In this document: piece after piece, positions 38,451-48,160 of the stretch | Position numbering within the stretch: position 1 is the stretch's first letter | Layout of the letters: every line of letters starts with the position of its first letter | DNA from: Perkinsela sp. pyNocScin1 | Taxonomy: Eukaryota > Euglenozoa > Kinetoplastea > Prokinetoplastida > Perkinselidae | Reading direction: 5' to 3' | Length of the DNA stretch: 64,000 nt | NCBI GenBank assembly: GCA_964019655.1 | Contig: CAXHTR010000005.1 | Coordinates: forward strand, 620,001 to 684,000 | The notes under the pieces: generated by a model | What the model was told of the DNA's origin: nothing | What the model saw: the letters and a program-made list of their open reading frames with translations, nothing else | Databases searched by the model: none | Made by a program: the position numbers and the translations under genes

Positions 38451-38458
38451 CTCTAGAG
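38451..38458 (+). repeat. Left target-site duplication of the hAT element
   Basis: CTCTAGAG, identical to 41107-41114. It fits both the nTnnnnAn and nnnTAnnn patterns known for hAT subgroups. Confidence 0.9.
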
Positions 38459-41106
38459 CAGGGTTTCAATTTGGTGGTAAATTTACCACCAGGTGGTAAA
38501 TCGCACTTTTTCAAATTTCATTTTCCGAATTTTTTTGTCGATAGCTTCGCTGGTACGTTTTGCTCCGGAGGACTTGGAGAATTTTTTCGACGATCGCATA
38601 AATACTGTATGACTGATGAAGAACTGTTTGGTTGATTGATTTTTATTTCAAAAATGGTATCCAGACCTCCTACTGTGCGAAGACCAGGTAATCTCAGTCG
38701 ATGGGTAGTTACCGAGTCACAGGATTTAGAGCAAGAAATTTCTGGTATGAGCATTGATGTTTCTGAAGCACCAGCAAATGCACAAAGTAATGCGGTTGAA
38801 ATTGCACAAGCTACTCCTCCTCCTCTCGTAGAGGGCAACACACAAGAGAATCTTACTGTGCCCTTCGCCGATGCCGAGCCGAGAGATACTAACAAAGTCT
38901 ACGTGCGAAGAGTAAAGCCACCTCGACCGGCCAGGGGGGCGAAGCGCAATTACAAAAAATCTTTTGAGGTGAAGTTTGGTGTGATAAAGTCTAAAAAGAA
39001 AAATGAAGATGGGTGGGATTTAGCACATTGCTGCTTGTGCAAAATCGGCAAGAAACCTATCGAGAACGGCAGCGTTAGGAAGAGCCATCTGGAGAATCAC
39101 TTTGAAACTGAGCATGGTGGGGCAAAAAACTTTTCACCTAAAAATATCGAAGACGCAGTCACAATTTATAAGCTGCGCCTGAAAGAAGAGGAGAGAAACA
39201 CTCTCGAGCATAAAGGCTTTGTCACAAAGAACGATCTCGACAAAGTTCAACTTCTCCTTACCGATCTGCTTGTACGTGTGAAGGCACCGCGGCGGTATGG
39301 CGAGATTCTTTTGAAGCCAGGTATTCAAATCGTAGCCCGCGAGCTTTTCGGCGAACATGAAGAAAAAACAGTTTCCCAAATTGTTCTCAACAGGACAGAT
39401 GTTGGAAAAACCATAGGGATTCTTTCTTCAGACATACGAAATCAAGTCATCGAAATGATTAAACAATCGGAGCTTCCTTGTAGCATCCAAATCGATGAGA
39501 CGACTGATGTTGGCAAGTGTGCACAGGTCATGATTTTTGTCAGATGGCTGCACAAAGATAAGGACGGACAATACCGCATCATGCAAAATTTTCTCCTGTG
39601 CCATCAGTTACCCCTGAGTGCAAGCTCGGAAGAAATAACGCGTCTGTTCATCAATTTTATTGAGGATCATGGACTTTCCATAATGGATATCGGTTCCGTC
39701 TGCGCAGATGGCGCTAAGAAGATGCAAGGTGATACAAGTGGTGTTAAAGCACTTCTTGAAGATATGAATCCCAATCTCAAATTCACTAACTGCTATGTGC
39801 ACAAGTTTAGTCTGCTGTGTAAAACACCTCTTCCTCCAAGTCTCCGAGAGGTGAAGAAGGTCGTTATTGAAGTGGTCAATTTCATTCGCGTCCGCAGGAC
39901 AATTTTCAATCTTTTTAAAGCGTTTTGCAAAGAAAGAGAGGCCCCATTCCTCAATCTTCTTTTCTACAATCATGTGCGTTGGCTTTCGCTGAAGCTTTGC
40001 CTCGTCAGATTGATGGTCATGTTTGATCATGTCCGGGACTTTTTGCATGAACAGAAACATCCTCTCGCTTACCATTTCGACTCAAGTGTCTTTAAAGTGA
40101 GACTCGCATATCTCACCGACATTCATGTTCACATGAGCGATGTTAACACTTATCTGCAAGGAAAAAACATGATTATTCCTACAGCGATCGATAAGATCGT
40201 TCAGTTCAAACAAGATATCCTTGCACAAAGCAACTGTGTGAAGGAAAATGTATTTTTAGACTTCACTCATTTGTCAAGTCAGCTAGAAAAAGTTGGAAAC
40301 AAGCGCACGCGTGGGAATGAAACTGCTGAGCAAATCGTAAAAAAGGACATTCTTCAGCATCTTCAAGCTATTCAAAACAATGTCAAAACCCGCTTCACAT
40401 ACGAAAATCCTGTGACGAAAAAGAAAAAAGATCTTCTGAAATACAAGAAATGGCTCAAAGATCCGTTTGCCGATGATGCTCTCGAAGAGAATATGCCTCC
40501 GTATGTAAAAAGGGATTTAATCCATATGCGTGCGAAACCGGAAATCAAGAAGCTATATGATCAGCGCGAGAGCACAGAACAATTCTGGTGCAACATGATG
40601 CACTCTTATCCAAACATCGCAAAGGTAGCACTAAGAAAGATCCTTCCTTACGCCACTACCGTCATGGTTGAGAGAGGCTTCTCAGGGTTGAATGATCTGA
40701 AAACAAACAACCGCCAACGACTTCAAACTATGGCACAAGAGACGCGCGTATGTCTTTCCGAAGTAAGGCCGCGTTTCGAAGAAATAGTGGCATCGAAGAA
40801 TGCAAATTAACTGCACTCTCAAATTCAATAACACATTGGGCTAGAAAAAATGGGCTTTGGGCTATTCATTGGGCTAATTATCACAGACAGGTTAAGCATA
40901 GAAAAAAAAAAAAAAAGATTTCAAATGCGTTCTTCCATTCACATTTTTTTGTTCTCCAGTAATTTTTAAATTTTAAAATGATCAAAGCAGCAGATACAGG
41001 ATCCAGAATTAGCCAACGAAAAATTTTTTTCTGTCCACTCTGTCACTGGACAAAAATAAGTGGTGGTAAATGGGTTCTGAAATTTTTGAATTTTGCTGAA
41101 ACCCTG
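38459..41106 (+). mobile_element. Complete hAT DNA transposon, 2,648 bp
   Basis: Bounded by the inverted repeat CAGGGTTTCA (38459-38468) and TGAAACCCTG (41097-41106) and by a perfect 8-bp target duplication. Subterminal ends carry TGGTGGTAAAT copies: two facing copies on the left (a near-palindrome at 38472-38499) and one on the right (about 41060-41071), plausible transposase binding sites. A single long transposase frame fills the interior. The perfect duplication and intact frame indicate a young and possibly active insertion. The same termini occur on the 129-bp MITE at 12325. Confidence 0.92.
38654..40810 (+). CDS. hAT-family (Buster/ZBED5-like) transposase
   Basis: 718 residues from the first ATG at 38654. 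A BED-like zinc finger (HCCLCKIGKK then HLENHFETEHG) lies at about 125-155. The RNase-H-like catalytic core has IDETTDVGKCAQ (Asp near 281), SVCADGAKKMQG (Asp near 352), VRWLS (conserved Trp) and ATTVMVERGFSGL (Glu near 673), so all three acidic residues are present. The C-terminal dimerisation region has the FW-x(6)-YP and R-x-RL features. Wording of the core (ID-E-TTD, C-x-DGA-x-x-M) is like the vertebrate ZBED5/SCAND3/FAM200 proteins, which derive from Buster-type hATs. It would cut and re-insert the element. Confidence 0.9.
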   Translation: MVSRPPTVRRPGNLSRWVVTESQDLEQEISGMSIDVSEAPANAQSNAVEIAQATPPPLVEGNTQENLTVPFADAEPRDTNKVYVRRVKPPRPARGAKRNYKKSFEVKFGVIKSKKKNEDGWDLAHCCLCKIGKKPIENGSVRKSHLENHFETEHGGAKNFSPKNIEDAVTIYKLRLKEEERNTLEHKGFVTKNDLDKVQLLLTDLLVRVKAPRRYGEILLKPGIQIVARELFGEHEEKTVSQIVLNRTDVGKTIGILSSDIRNQVIEMIKQSELPCSIQIDETTDVGKCAQVMIFVRWLHKDKDGQYRIMQNFLLCHQLPLSASSEEITRLFINFIEDHGLSIMDIGSVCADGAKKMQGDTSGVKALLEDMNPNLKFTNCYVHKFSLLCKTPLPPSLREVKKVVIEVVNFIRVRRTIFNLFKAFCKEREAPFLNLLFYNHVRWLSLKLCLVRLMVMFDHVRDFLHEQKHPLAYHFDSSVFKVRLAYLTDIHVHMSDVNTYLQGKNMIIPTAIDKIVQFKQDILAQSNCVKENVFLDFTHLSSQLEKVGNKRTRGNETAEQIVKKDILQHLQAIQNNVKTRFTYENPVTKKKKDLLKYKKWLKDPFADDALEENMPPYVKRDLIHMRAKPEIKKLYDQRESTEQFWCNMMHSYPNIAKVALRKILPYATTVMVERGFSGLNDLKTNNRQRLQTMAQETRVCLSEVRPRFEEIVASKNAN

Positions 41107-41114
41107 CTCTAGAG
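41107..41114 (+). repeat. Right target-site duplication of the hAT element
   Basis: CTCTAGAG, the exact partner of 38451-38458. Confidence 0.9.
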
Positions 41115-41704
41115 GTAAGCGAAATTAGAAAATTCCAGAACAAACTCTCTTAATTAGACTATCATTTGTACCGTGAAGGATTTTAATACCCTTTGAAACG
41201 CATGCAGAATTTCAAGGAAGGTCATCCATTGGGACCGAGTTGTAAAGATCAGATGGCAGTAGCAAAGATATCATAGATTGCATTGTCGCTAGTATAGCAG
41301 TGACGAAAGCTCTCATGTTGGAATTGTTTTCTTTAAAAAGGGTTTACTTATATTTACACTTGGTGGAATTTAGAGTTAACGGTATAACGGTTAGAATTTT
41401 AGCTCGTCAAGAATACTGAAATATGAACGAAACATACAGAACGAAAAGCGTGGAATTTGAAGATAACAAACCCGTGGCTAATACATTTGCGACTCTTCTT
41501 AATATATCGCGCATGGGCGAAAGGCACTTTTTAGGCCGACAGAAACAATATTGAGTCGATGCACATTAAAAGATAGTTTGAATGATAAGGAGCAGACCCT
41601 CGATTTCCATCCCTGTACTCTAAATCAGTAGATTTTCTGCTTCTAATTTAGTCCATGTTATTTGGATGTAGAGATCGCAGGTCTTGTATCATCATCTTCG
41701 TCTA
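41115..41704. other. Spacer, nothing recognised
   Basis: About 590 bp, A+T-rich. An acceptor-like GATCGCAG (about 41673-41680) precedes the next ATG. No family motif. Confidence 0.4.
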
Positions 41705-42433
41705 ATGTTTTTGCCTAGATTGCTGAGTAAAATCACTCTCGTATTGTGCCTAGATGCGAGCAAAGATGAATCAGATATTCGTAATGAAGACTCTAAGAAT
41801 ATCCAAATCGAATTTCAAAACATCTGCATGAATCATCTAGTAGGGATTGATTTTGAAGCTTCTAGCGCAAGAGATGCTTATTACAAATTGAATAGATTTG
41901 CACTTATTCATCAAGATCAGGATCCACAGCTTGTTTGCCAGTGGATGGGGGTGGCATGCACAAATCACCTGGTGACAGAAATAACGTGGGGACATACCTT
42001 TACCTTTTCCGTGAGCGCGATACAGTGGATACCAACTACAGTTAAGGCTATTGAACTAGTAAATAAACGCGTTTGTAGGCAATTTGTAACACGCGCTTTG
42101 CCTCGAGACGCGCGTCAGGTTCGCATGCCAAAATGTGATTTGTTCGGTAATGTAAATCTTCGGTCCCTTCCAGAGAATCTTGAAGAGCTGCATTTAAGAT
42201 CGAATGCTCTCAAGGGTAGCCTTTTTCTCGATGAGCTCCCAGTCACCCTTCGACTGATTGATCTATCAATCAACGAAATCAAAGTAGTATTCTTTCGGAA
42301 CCATAAGCTCCCATCGTCGCTTGAAAATATTCTTGTGTACAATCCAAGAAAAAAGATCGTCTTTGAATCACTTGATGAAGACAGAGTGATGGACTCCCGT
42401 ATCCATGAAGGTTTATATCTTGAAGAATATTAA
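41705..42433 (+). CDS. Type B secreted LRR protein
   Basis: 242 residues from the first ATG at 41705. The leader MFLPRLLSKITLVLCLDA precedes SKDESD. FQNICMNHLVGIDF is the type B motif; the cap is VCQWMGVAC. Then QWIPTTVKAI, TRALPRDARQVRM, NLRSLPENLEELHL, GSLFLDELPVTLRLIDL. The tail KKIVFESLDEDRVMDSRI retains LD and a DSRI variant of DPRV. A+T-rich like the 22-24 kb genes. Confidence 0.86.
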   Translation: MFLPRLLSKITLVLCLDASKDESDIRNEDSKNIQIEFQNICMNHLVGIDFEASSARDAYYKLNRFALIHQDQDPQLVCQWMGVACTNHLVTEITWGHTFTFSVSAIQWIPTTVKAIELVNKRVCRQFVTRALPRDARQVRMPKCDLFGNVNLRSLPENLEELHLRSNALKGSLFLDELPVTLRLIDLSINEIKVVFFRNHKLPSSLENILVYNPRKKIVFESLDEDRVMDSRIHEGLYLEEY

Positions 42434-42578
42434 GGTACTGAACGCATTTCGTCACTTACCCGTAACTTGGTCGACATGTGCTATTTTACTGCTCTAATCG
42501 TACAAATTATATACAACTTTGATATCTGCATACACTAAAGACTTCTACGTGAGTATAACTAGTTTTATGCAATAAGCT

Positions 42579-43304
42579 ATGCAATGGTCAGAAGTAATGT
42601 CTATAAAATTTCTGGTAGCGATGGCTTCGATCTCAGTTTGTATTGGTTCGGTAGACATAACGAGACCATCTGTCCGTGAAATGCAAGCAGAAATGATGCG
42701 AAACTTTTTCAACGCTGTGCGTCAGACATATGTCTTCGACTTTTCCCACGGTCACCCTGCAGGCGATGTTTGTGGCGATCATGATCATCCGGAGTGGAAG
42801 GGCATCAAGTGCACGAATGGAATAGTTCAAAGCGTTGAGTATGTAGAAATGCAGAATGGCTTCTTCACGCTAGCTCAATTACCAAATACAGTTCGGAAAA
42901 TCTTCATTGTTGAGAGTAATCAGCTCGGAAACGTGCACACGCGATTTCTTCCTCGTGAAGCACTTACGGTTGATCTGCATAGCAATCGCTACGGAGGCCA
43001 AATTTATCTTGACACTTTTCCTGAAAAACTACGTGATTTTAACGCATATGATAATCGTCTGACAGGGCCATTGAATTTTTCAAGGCTTCCAGAAAGCATG
43101 ACAATGCTCGATCTCTCCTGCAACCTTATCACACAGGGTACAATTATCATCGGAAGACTTCCAAGCCATTTAGAAGTCGTCGATTTATCGAAAAATGAAA
43201 TCGAGCACAAGATTGCACTTGAACCCGAGTTCAAGGCGCGTATGAAAATTATAAAGATGCCGCGAAAGGGGTGGAAGCATAGCGAAAGGAACAAGAAGCG
43301 ATAA
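42579..43304 (+). CDS. Type B secreted LRR protein, divergent
   Basis: 241 residues; the ATG six codons in (MSIKFLVAMASISVCIGS before VDITRP) is the likelier start. The cap is altered: VCGDHDHPEWKGIKC, with the first cysteine moved away from the tryptophan. The array is GQIYLDTFPEKLRDF, GPLNFSRLPESMTMLDL and GRLPSHLEVVDL. The tail is basic (MPRKGWKHSERNKKR) with no LD-DPRV motif. It is intact but the least typical type B member. Confidence 0.8.
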   Translation: MQWSEVMSIKFLVAMASISVCIGSVDITRPSVREMQAEMMRNFFNAVRQTYVFDFSHGHPAGDVCGDHDHPEWKGIKCTNGIVQSVEYVEMQNGFFTLAQLPNTVRKIFIVESNQLGNVHTRFLPREALTVDLHSNRYGGQIYLDTFPEKLRDFNAYDNRLTGPLNFSRLPESMTMLDLSCNLITQGTIIIGRLPSHLEVVDLSKNEIEHKIALEPEFKARMKIIKMPRKGWKHSERNKKR

Positions 43305-43459
43305 TGAATGCTGCGTTAATGGGAGGAGAACCGTACGTTCTTTTCGGTTTGGCATGGTTCATGATAGTGCAAGCCCACTGCAAATTCGTTGCTACAGAAG
43401 TGATCGATATAGGATTTCTTTAGACGTATCTAAATCTTTTTTCGGCGTCTATATTTGAA

Positions 43460-44321
43460 ATGATACCTGGGATCCTTGTGCATCTTGCAGACACATCAAA
43501 AGTTGCATCCTTCCTGCTTCCACCTGATATTATGCTTGAGAGGCTCCTTCAGGATATAGCGAACACTGATGAAATATGCACCAAAAAGTCTTCTTTTGCG
43601 GCGAAAGAAAATAAAAGATGTTTGTCACTGGAATGGGGTCGTGTGTGCATCAGACGGAACGATTGAGAAAATTGAATTTTTCGGACTAGATGGTGAAGTT
43701 CATCTCGAATGGCTCCCAGCTGATGTTTTCATTGTTCGTATGCAACGGTCAGACAACATGCGTGGTACGCTCCAATGCGATCTACTTCCAAAGAATTTGC
43801 GCCAGCTGGTCATCGAACAAAGCAAGATGAGTGGATCGTTATGTCTCTCAGATTTACCAGACCGAATAGAGCTCGTTAATCTGTCAAACAGTGCCTTCAC
43901 AGGGAAAGTCGCACTTCAGAATCTCCCGAGTAGCCTCGCTGAACTTTACTTGAGCAGCAATGCGCTCACAGGAACTCTAAATCTGAGTGGTCTTTCAAAA
44001 AACTTACATACACTTCGGTTGGCAAGGAACGAGCTATCAGGGACGCTTGACCTGACTTGCCTCACGCGGTGCATGGTACTCGACCTCAGCAATAACAAAT
44101 TTGAGGGTAGCATTGATTTGACGAAATTGCCCGAAGGCGGGAGCTCGCTATATCTGCAGTCTAATAGTCTTAATGGAGAACTGAATCTGTCCCAGATTCC
44201 ACCAGATTGCACTCTAAACCTAAGTTGGAATAATTTTCGTGGCGAGATCCGTGTGAGCGCTCTTCCGAGGCATGGTTATCTCAGTCTTATTGGCAATGAT
44301 GACCTCATCGTTCATGGATAG
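43460..44321 (+). pseudogene. Type A LRR gene broken by one frameshift
   Basis: The ATG at 43460 gives MIPGILVHLADTSKVASFL and PPDIMLERLLQDIA, the no-GRxD type A start shared with the 1395 gene. The frame is lost in an A-rich run near 43603-43617 and ends at 43666. The next frame supplies the cysteine cap VCHWNGVVC and nine good repeats (GKVALQNLPSSLAELYL, GSIDLTKLPEGG) through 44321. A continuous protein would be about 285 residues. A recent lesion, a sequencing error in the A-rich run, or recoding are all possible. Confidence 0.8.
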
Positions 44322-44457
44322 ACTCCATGTGCACGTACAGCAAGTCACGTATTGTGACTTTGATTAGATACAGAAAATGACATTTACATCACATATGATA
44401 TGACAGTAAAGTATTAAGTGTTGCTGTGACTTTACCTATTTCGAGTGCGACAATGCT

Positions 44458-44478
44458 TCGTTTATTTCAATCTCTTAG
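44458..44478 (+). promoter_or_regulatory. Pyrimidine tract and AG before the 44485 gene
   Basis: TTATTTCAATCTCTTAG ends six bases before the ATG at 44485, giving a six-base leader if used as a trans-splice acceptor. Confidence 0.45.
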
Positions 44479-44484
44479 ATTACG

Positions 44485-45390
44485 ATGTTCATCCTCTCCG
44501 CTCTGCATACAGCAGATAGTGCCGTCGGCCGCTTTGACGTACTATCAATGTCCCAGCAGACGCTTCTCGAGTTGATGATTGACGATTTTGAAAACAAAGA
44601 AAAGTTTACGAAACAAAATGGCGACTACAAGAATATCAAAAAATGGCCGCTACAGACGCACCCTAATGGTGATGTAAAGGCCATTGAGTGGTGGCGCACG
44701 CTGTATCGAAAGCACCCTGGTGGCTCCATACACTTGATGTACATTCCAGACACAGTTGAATGCTTCAATATTTCTGGCATATCGCTGAAAGGTGAGTACC
44801 CGAGTGGTGGACTAGCGCCGGGTCTACGCAAGTTTGACATATCGATGAACGTTATAGAAGGGTCTGTTGACCTGGCCCTCCTGCCGCCTAACATCGTCGA
44901 ATGTGAGCTCTCGGCCAATAAGCTTAGCGGCAGCTTGGCGTTTGATCGCCTTCCAGCGCCGCTCGAGTACTTGTACCTTCATGAAAATCAATTTTCGGGG
45001 CGTGTGAACTTAACAAAGCTCAATGCAAAACTTCGCATACTCAATCTCGGTAAGAATAATTTCAGTGGCGAAGTCGATCTTACTCGGCTCAACACCTCCC
45101 TCCAACGGCTCATGCTGCAGGTAAACGCTTTTTGCGGGGGCGTCGATGTCACGCAGCTTCCCGCGTCCATGCAGTACCTCTACATGGACAAGAACGAGAT
45201 CTCGGGCGAAATCACGCTCGACACACTTCCACCCACCCTTCGGCTGCTGAATCTTTCCGACAACAAACTTTCCCGAGTTGTCGCTGCGGGAAGCCTGCCT
45301 GCTTCGCTGTTTTGTAACATCGCAGGCAATGTCGGCATCCGCGTTGTTGATGCCAAAGGCGACGCGTTTGAGAGTCGCAAGATAAAATAA
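44485..45390 (+). CDS. Type A secreted LRR protein
   Basis: 301 residues. The leader MFILSALHTA precedes DSAVGRFDVLSMSQQTLLELMI. The cap position is degraded (KKWPLQTHPNGDV, with PL in place of GV). Eight repeats, two lacking the proline of LP (TKLNAKLRILNL, TRLNTSLQRLML), and a complete type A tail GIRVVDAKGDAFESRKIK. Intact frame. Confidence 0.88.
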   Translation: MFILSALHTADSAVGRFDVLSMSQQTLLELMIDDFENKEKFTKQNGDYKNIKKWPLQTHPNGDVKAIEWWRTLYRKHPGGSIHLMYIPDTVECFNISGISLKGEYPSGGLAPGLRKFDISMNVIEGSVDLALLPPNIVECELSANKLSGSLAFDRLPAPLEYLYLHENQFSGRVNLTKLNAKLRILNLGKNNFSGEVDLTRLNTSLQRLMLQVNAFCGGVDVTQLPASMQYLYMDKNEISGEITLDTLPPTLRLLNLSDNKLSRVVAAGSLPASLFCNIAGNVGIRVVDAKGDAFESRKIK

Positions 45391-45513
45391 TGGCGATTGA
45401 GTGGACTTTATTCATAAGAAATAAGAATTGAGAGTGAATTTTTTCGTACCGATTCTCCAACATGCATTCTGAAAATTCACTAGTACACTCAGCATCATAC
45501 ACTTAATTTGACG

Positions 45514-46380
45514 ATGACGCCTTTTTTCAGCATTTTCACAGCAGATGTGCAGAGCATCGGGCGCTGTGACGAGCACTCGCTCACAGACCAGGCGCGAATG
45601 GAACTTCTCATGATCGGCGCGCAAGACGTCAAGCGTCTGCAAGACGACCAAGGCGACTTTCTCGACGCGTGTGAGTGGAGCGGCGTGCGCTGCGATAGCG
45701 ACTTTCACGTCGTGTCGATAGACTTTGACAACACAGACTACCTCCGCAGGTGCATGGCGCAGCTGCTCACCTTCGTGGATGACGCAGACCGGGAGCTTGG
45801 GCTCGACCCGTATGGGTCAATCGACCTCCGCTGGATTCCGGCCACTGTCGTCGACTTTCGCGTCTCTGGCCTCGCCTTCGAGGGAAGCGTCAACACTGCA
45901 CTGCTTCCGCGAGAGCTTCGTCAGTTCACTGTGACAAACAATAAGCTTGGCGGCGAGTTTCGGATCGATGACCTTCCCGGTGACCTCGAGATCGCCCGCA
46001 TCTCAAACAACTCGTTTTCGGGGGGTTTGAACTTGCCCGCGCTCCCGCGGTTCATCGTGTCATTCGACGCTGGATCGAATAAATTTTCAGGCAAGCTCAA
46101 CTTTGCGAAGCTGCCGGCTTTCCTCAAAGTTCTTGATCTCAGGAAGAACGATTTTGCAGGGACAGTCCGGATTCCGTTTGTGCCCCCGAAGATGCGAATG
46201 CTGGACATCTCGCACAACTTTTTCGAGGGCGAGTGCGTGACCATCGCAGAGATTCCCGAAGCAATGGACCGGTTTGCGGTCGACGACGGTTTCCAGGGCC
46301 ATGTCGTGGACCTCGACGGAAAGGTCTGGGTCAAGGCGTGCATTGTCTTTGAATCTATCATAGTTGAGGAGGTAGACTAA
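45514..46380 (+). CDS. Type A secreted LRR protein with cysteine cap
   Basis: 288 residues from the first ATG at 45514. The leader MTPFFSIFTA precedes DVQSIGRCDEHSLTDQARMELLM. The cap is ACEWSGVRCDSDFHV. Between the cap and the first repeat is an extra loop of about 35 residues (YLRRCMAQLLTFVDDADRE). Seven repeats (GEFRIDDLPGDLEIARI, GTVRIPFVPPKMRMLDI) and a tail GHVVDLDGKVWVKACIV of type A form. Confidence 0.87.
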   Translation: MTPFFSIFTADVQSIGRCDEHSLTDQARMELLMIGAQDVKRLQDDQGDFLDACEWSGVRCDSDFHVVSIDFDNTDYLRRCMAQLLTFVDDADRELGLDPYGSIDLRWIPATVVDFRVSGLAFEGSVNTALLPRELRQFTVTNNKLGGEFRIDDLPGDLEIARISNNSFSGGLNLPALPRFIVSFDAGSNKFSGKLNFAKLPAFLKVLDLRKNDFAGTVRIPFVPPKMRMLDISHNFFEGECVTIAEIPEAMDRFAVDDGFQGHVVDLDGKVWVKACIVFESIIVEEVD

Positions 46381-46855
46381 CGCGGTCTTTCAATGATGAT
46401 AGCATCAGTTCTTTTTTTGGAACGCATGTACGCTACAAAAATATTCTAAGGATACCCGAGCAGTGTTATCAAAATTTTTCGAAAATGGGTCGATCGCTTT
46501 GAAGTTTCAGACGCATTCAAAGGCAGATTTTCTCAATCCTCAGTGAATCAATGAAATGGGCAAGAAAGGCTGAAGCGAAGGTTGGTGAAGAAAGAAAATA
46601 AGCATAAGGGAGCATAAAGGCAGCGATGTGGGGCATGACTCACCTCTCGCAAAGGGTCGATGCAGCAGAGGATCTTCCGAAAAGACACAAAGCAAGTGGC
46701 ATATGCAAGTGCTGTGACGGTTCTTAATCGCCTCTTCTCAAGAGACTGTTGGGTATAAAATCGATTCGACTAAGAAAATTTCAACAAGTTCCCTACATCT
46801 TTCAAATATTTTGTCTGTTAAGTTCTTTTGCTTGAACTAGGAATGTGCATGTCTC
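46381..46855. other. Spacer, nothing recognised
   Basis: About 475 bp at a convergent strand switch. Part of it (46555-46620) is purine-rich. No family motif or RNA gene seen. Confidence 0.4.
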
Positions 46856-47137
46856 TCACCCGTTCTTTTGCAAGGCTGGAAGATAAAGTCTGATAAAATC
46901 AGTAAAAAGCGTCAAGGTCTGTGCATTCACGGGATTCTTTGACCTCACAAGCCTTCCAAGATACAGCATATGTCGAATGTATGCGCCTTCGTTCAATCGT
47001 GTGACAGCATGCGTTTGAAATAGAAGCACAATGCCTGCAAAATATTCGGCCCTAATTCTTGGTGCTAGGGGTAGTTGTCTGCTATAACTACACAAAAGGG
47101 CGGGACACATAAACATGACGTCATGCGCCTTTTTCAT
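46856..47137 (-). CDS. Possible small hypothetical protein
   Basis: 93 residues from an ATG, not LRR-like. The second half (ARLNEGAY-like RLNEGAYIRHMLYLGRL, then FTDFIRLYLPALQ) reads as a regular amphipathic helical protein rather than random translation. On the minus strand a tract TTTTATCTTTTCTCTTAG lies about 60 bases before the ATG, an acceptor-like signal. I do not recognise a family. It could be a real small gene of the minus-strand run or chance. Confidence 0.35.
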   Translation of the reverse strand: MKKAHDVMFMCPALLCSYSRQLPLAPRIRAEYFAGIVLLFQTHAVTRLNEGAYIRHMLYLGRLVRSKNPVNAQTLTLFTDFIRLYLPALQKNG

Positions 47138-47419
47138 AAAACAGCAATGACAAAATTAGAGCGTAATCTAACAGTGACTAACTAAGAGAAAAGATAAAAT
47201 CAGAAATTATTTACGATGGCGACAGCCATACGAACGTTCTTCATGTACCTTCTCATAGAATCGAACGGTACTTGCTTTTAAACTTTCCATGCATTCCTCT
47301 ACGAGTGAGGAACATCATTCAAAAGCAACCGAGGCCTTACTCCATGGATAATCGAATCAAAGAACTATCGTTCTCTTCGCTTCTCATCAAAGCTTTACCA
47401 ATGATAAAGTACACATCCG

Positions 47420-48160
47420 CTACTCAGCGCCCGAATCAGTGTATTCTTCAGTATCTTGCAGCACAAGCTCAATGTCGTGATCGTCACTTTTCTCATAGTC
47501 AACAAAGAAATCGGTTGAAACCCGCGTATCGATCTCGCCATCGATACCCAAAATGCGTACGCGCCAGTGTCGGCCCTTGCACTTGTGGAATACCGCCAGT
47601 TGCAGCGACTCGGGCAGCTTGGCACTATCAACGACGACCAGCCGGATGGCGTTACGGCTCATGTTGATCGTCTCGATCGTCTCTGGAAGTCCCGTGAGTC
47701 GCACGATCCCCTTGAGGGCATTTTCACTCAGGTCGAGGTCGATGATGTTCGGCGGCAGTGCCTCCAGGTCAGCGGTTCCACTTAATTTTGCGTCTCTGAT
47801 CGTGCATTTGCGGAGATTTCTGGGCAGCATCCGTACGTTTAAGCTGTACATTATTTGCGTCTCACGAATATACAGCGAAAACAGGCGGAAGGGGAACCAG
47901 CTGACCGATGTTATGCTCCGGAGCTGCTCCCAGCGCACGTGCCGAACTCGGCGCAGGCCGTCGCAACGGACGCCGCGGAACGCACAGACATCGGGGTTCT
48001 CAATGCCATCCGAAAACTGAATGAAAAGAACTAAAGGAAGCGTGTTCTGCATGCATCGGCGCTGATACACAATCTCTTGGAGATGCGCATCGGTGGAGGG
48101 ATCACTTTGGTGTGTCCCGGCTGTGAGTGCAAAGAGAACGATCGGATGTGGAAATGACAT
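47420..48160 (-). CDS. Type B secreted LRR protein
   Basis: 246 residues. The leader MSFPHPIVLFALTAG precedes THQSDPS. YQRRCMQNTLPLVLF is the type B motif; the cap is VCAFRGVRC with Phe for Trp. Then SWFPFRLFSLYI, VRMLPRNLRKCTI, GTADLEALPPNIIDLDL and GIVRLTGLPETIETINM. The tail WRVRILGIDGEIDTRVST keeps a modified ID-x-DTRV ending and a long acidic extension (DDHDIELVLQDTEEYTD), which is unusual. Confidence 0.86.
   Translation of the reverse strand: MSFPHPIVLFALTAGTHQSDPSTDAHLQEIVYQRRCMQNTLPLVLFIQFSDGIENPDVCAFRGVRCDGLRRVRHVRWEQLRSITSVSWFPFRLFSLYIRETQIMYSLNVRMLPRNLRKCTIRDAKLSGTADLEALPPNIIDLDLSENALKGIVRLTGLPETIETINMSRNAIRLVVVDSAKLPESLQLAVFHKCKGRHWRVRILGIDGEIDTRVSTDFFVDYEKSDDHDIELVLQDTEEYTDSGAE

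Noticed and set aside
44458-45560. A conserved intron at the CAG|AT found at the leader/mature junction of several genes
   Set aside because: CAG|AT there is simply the Ala-Asp codon pair (GCA GAT or similar); other members have GCTGAC or ATCGAT at the same place and remain in frame without splicing.
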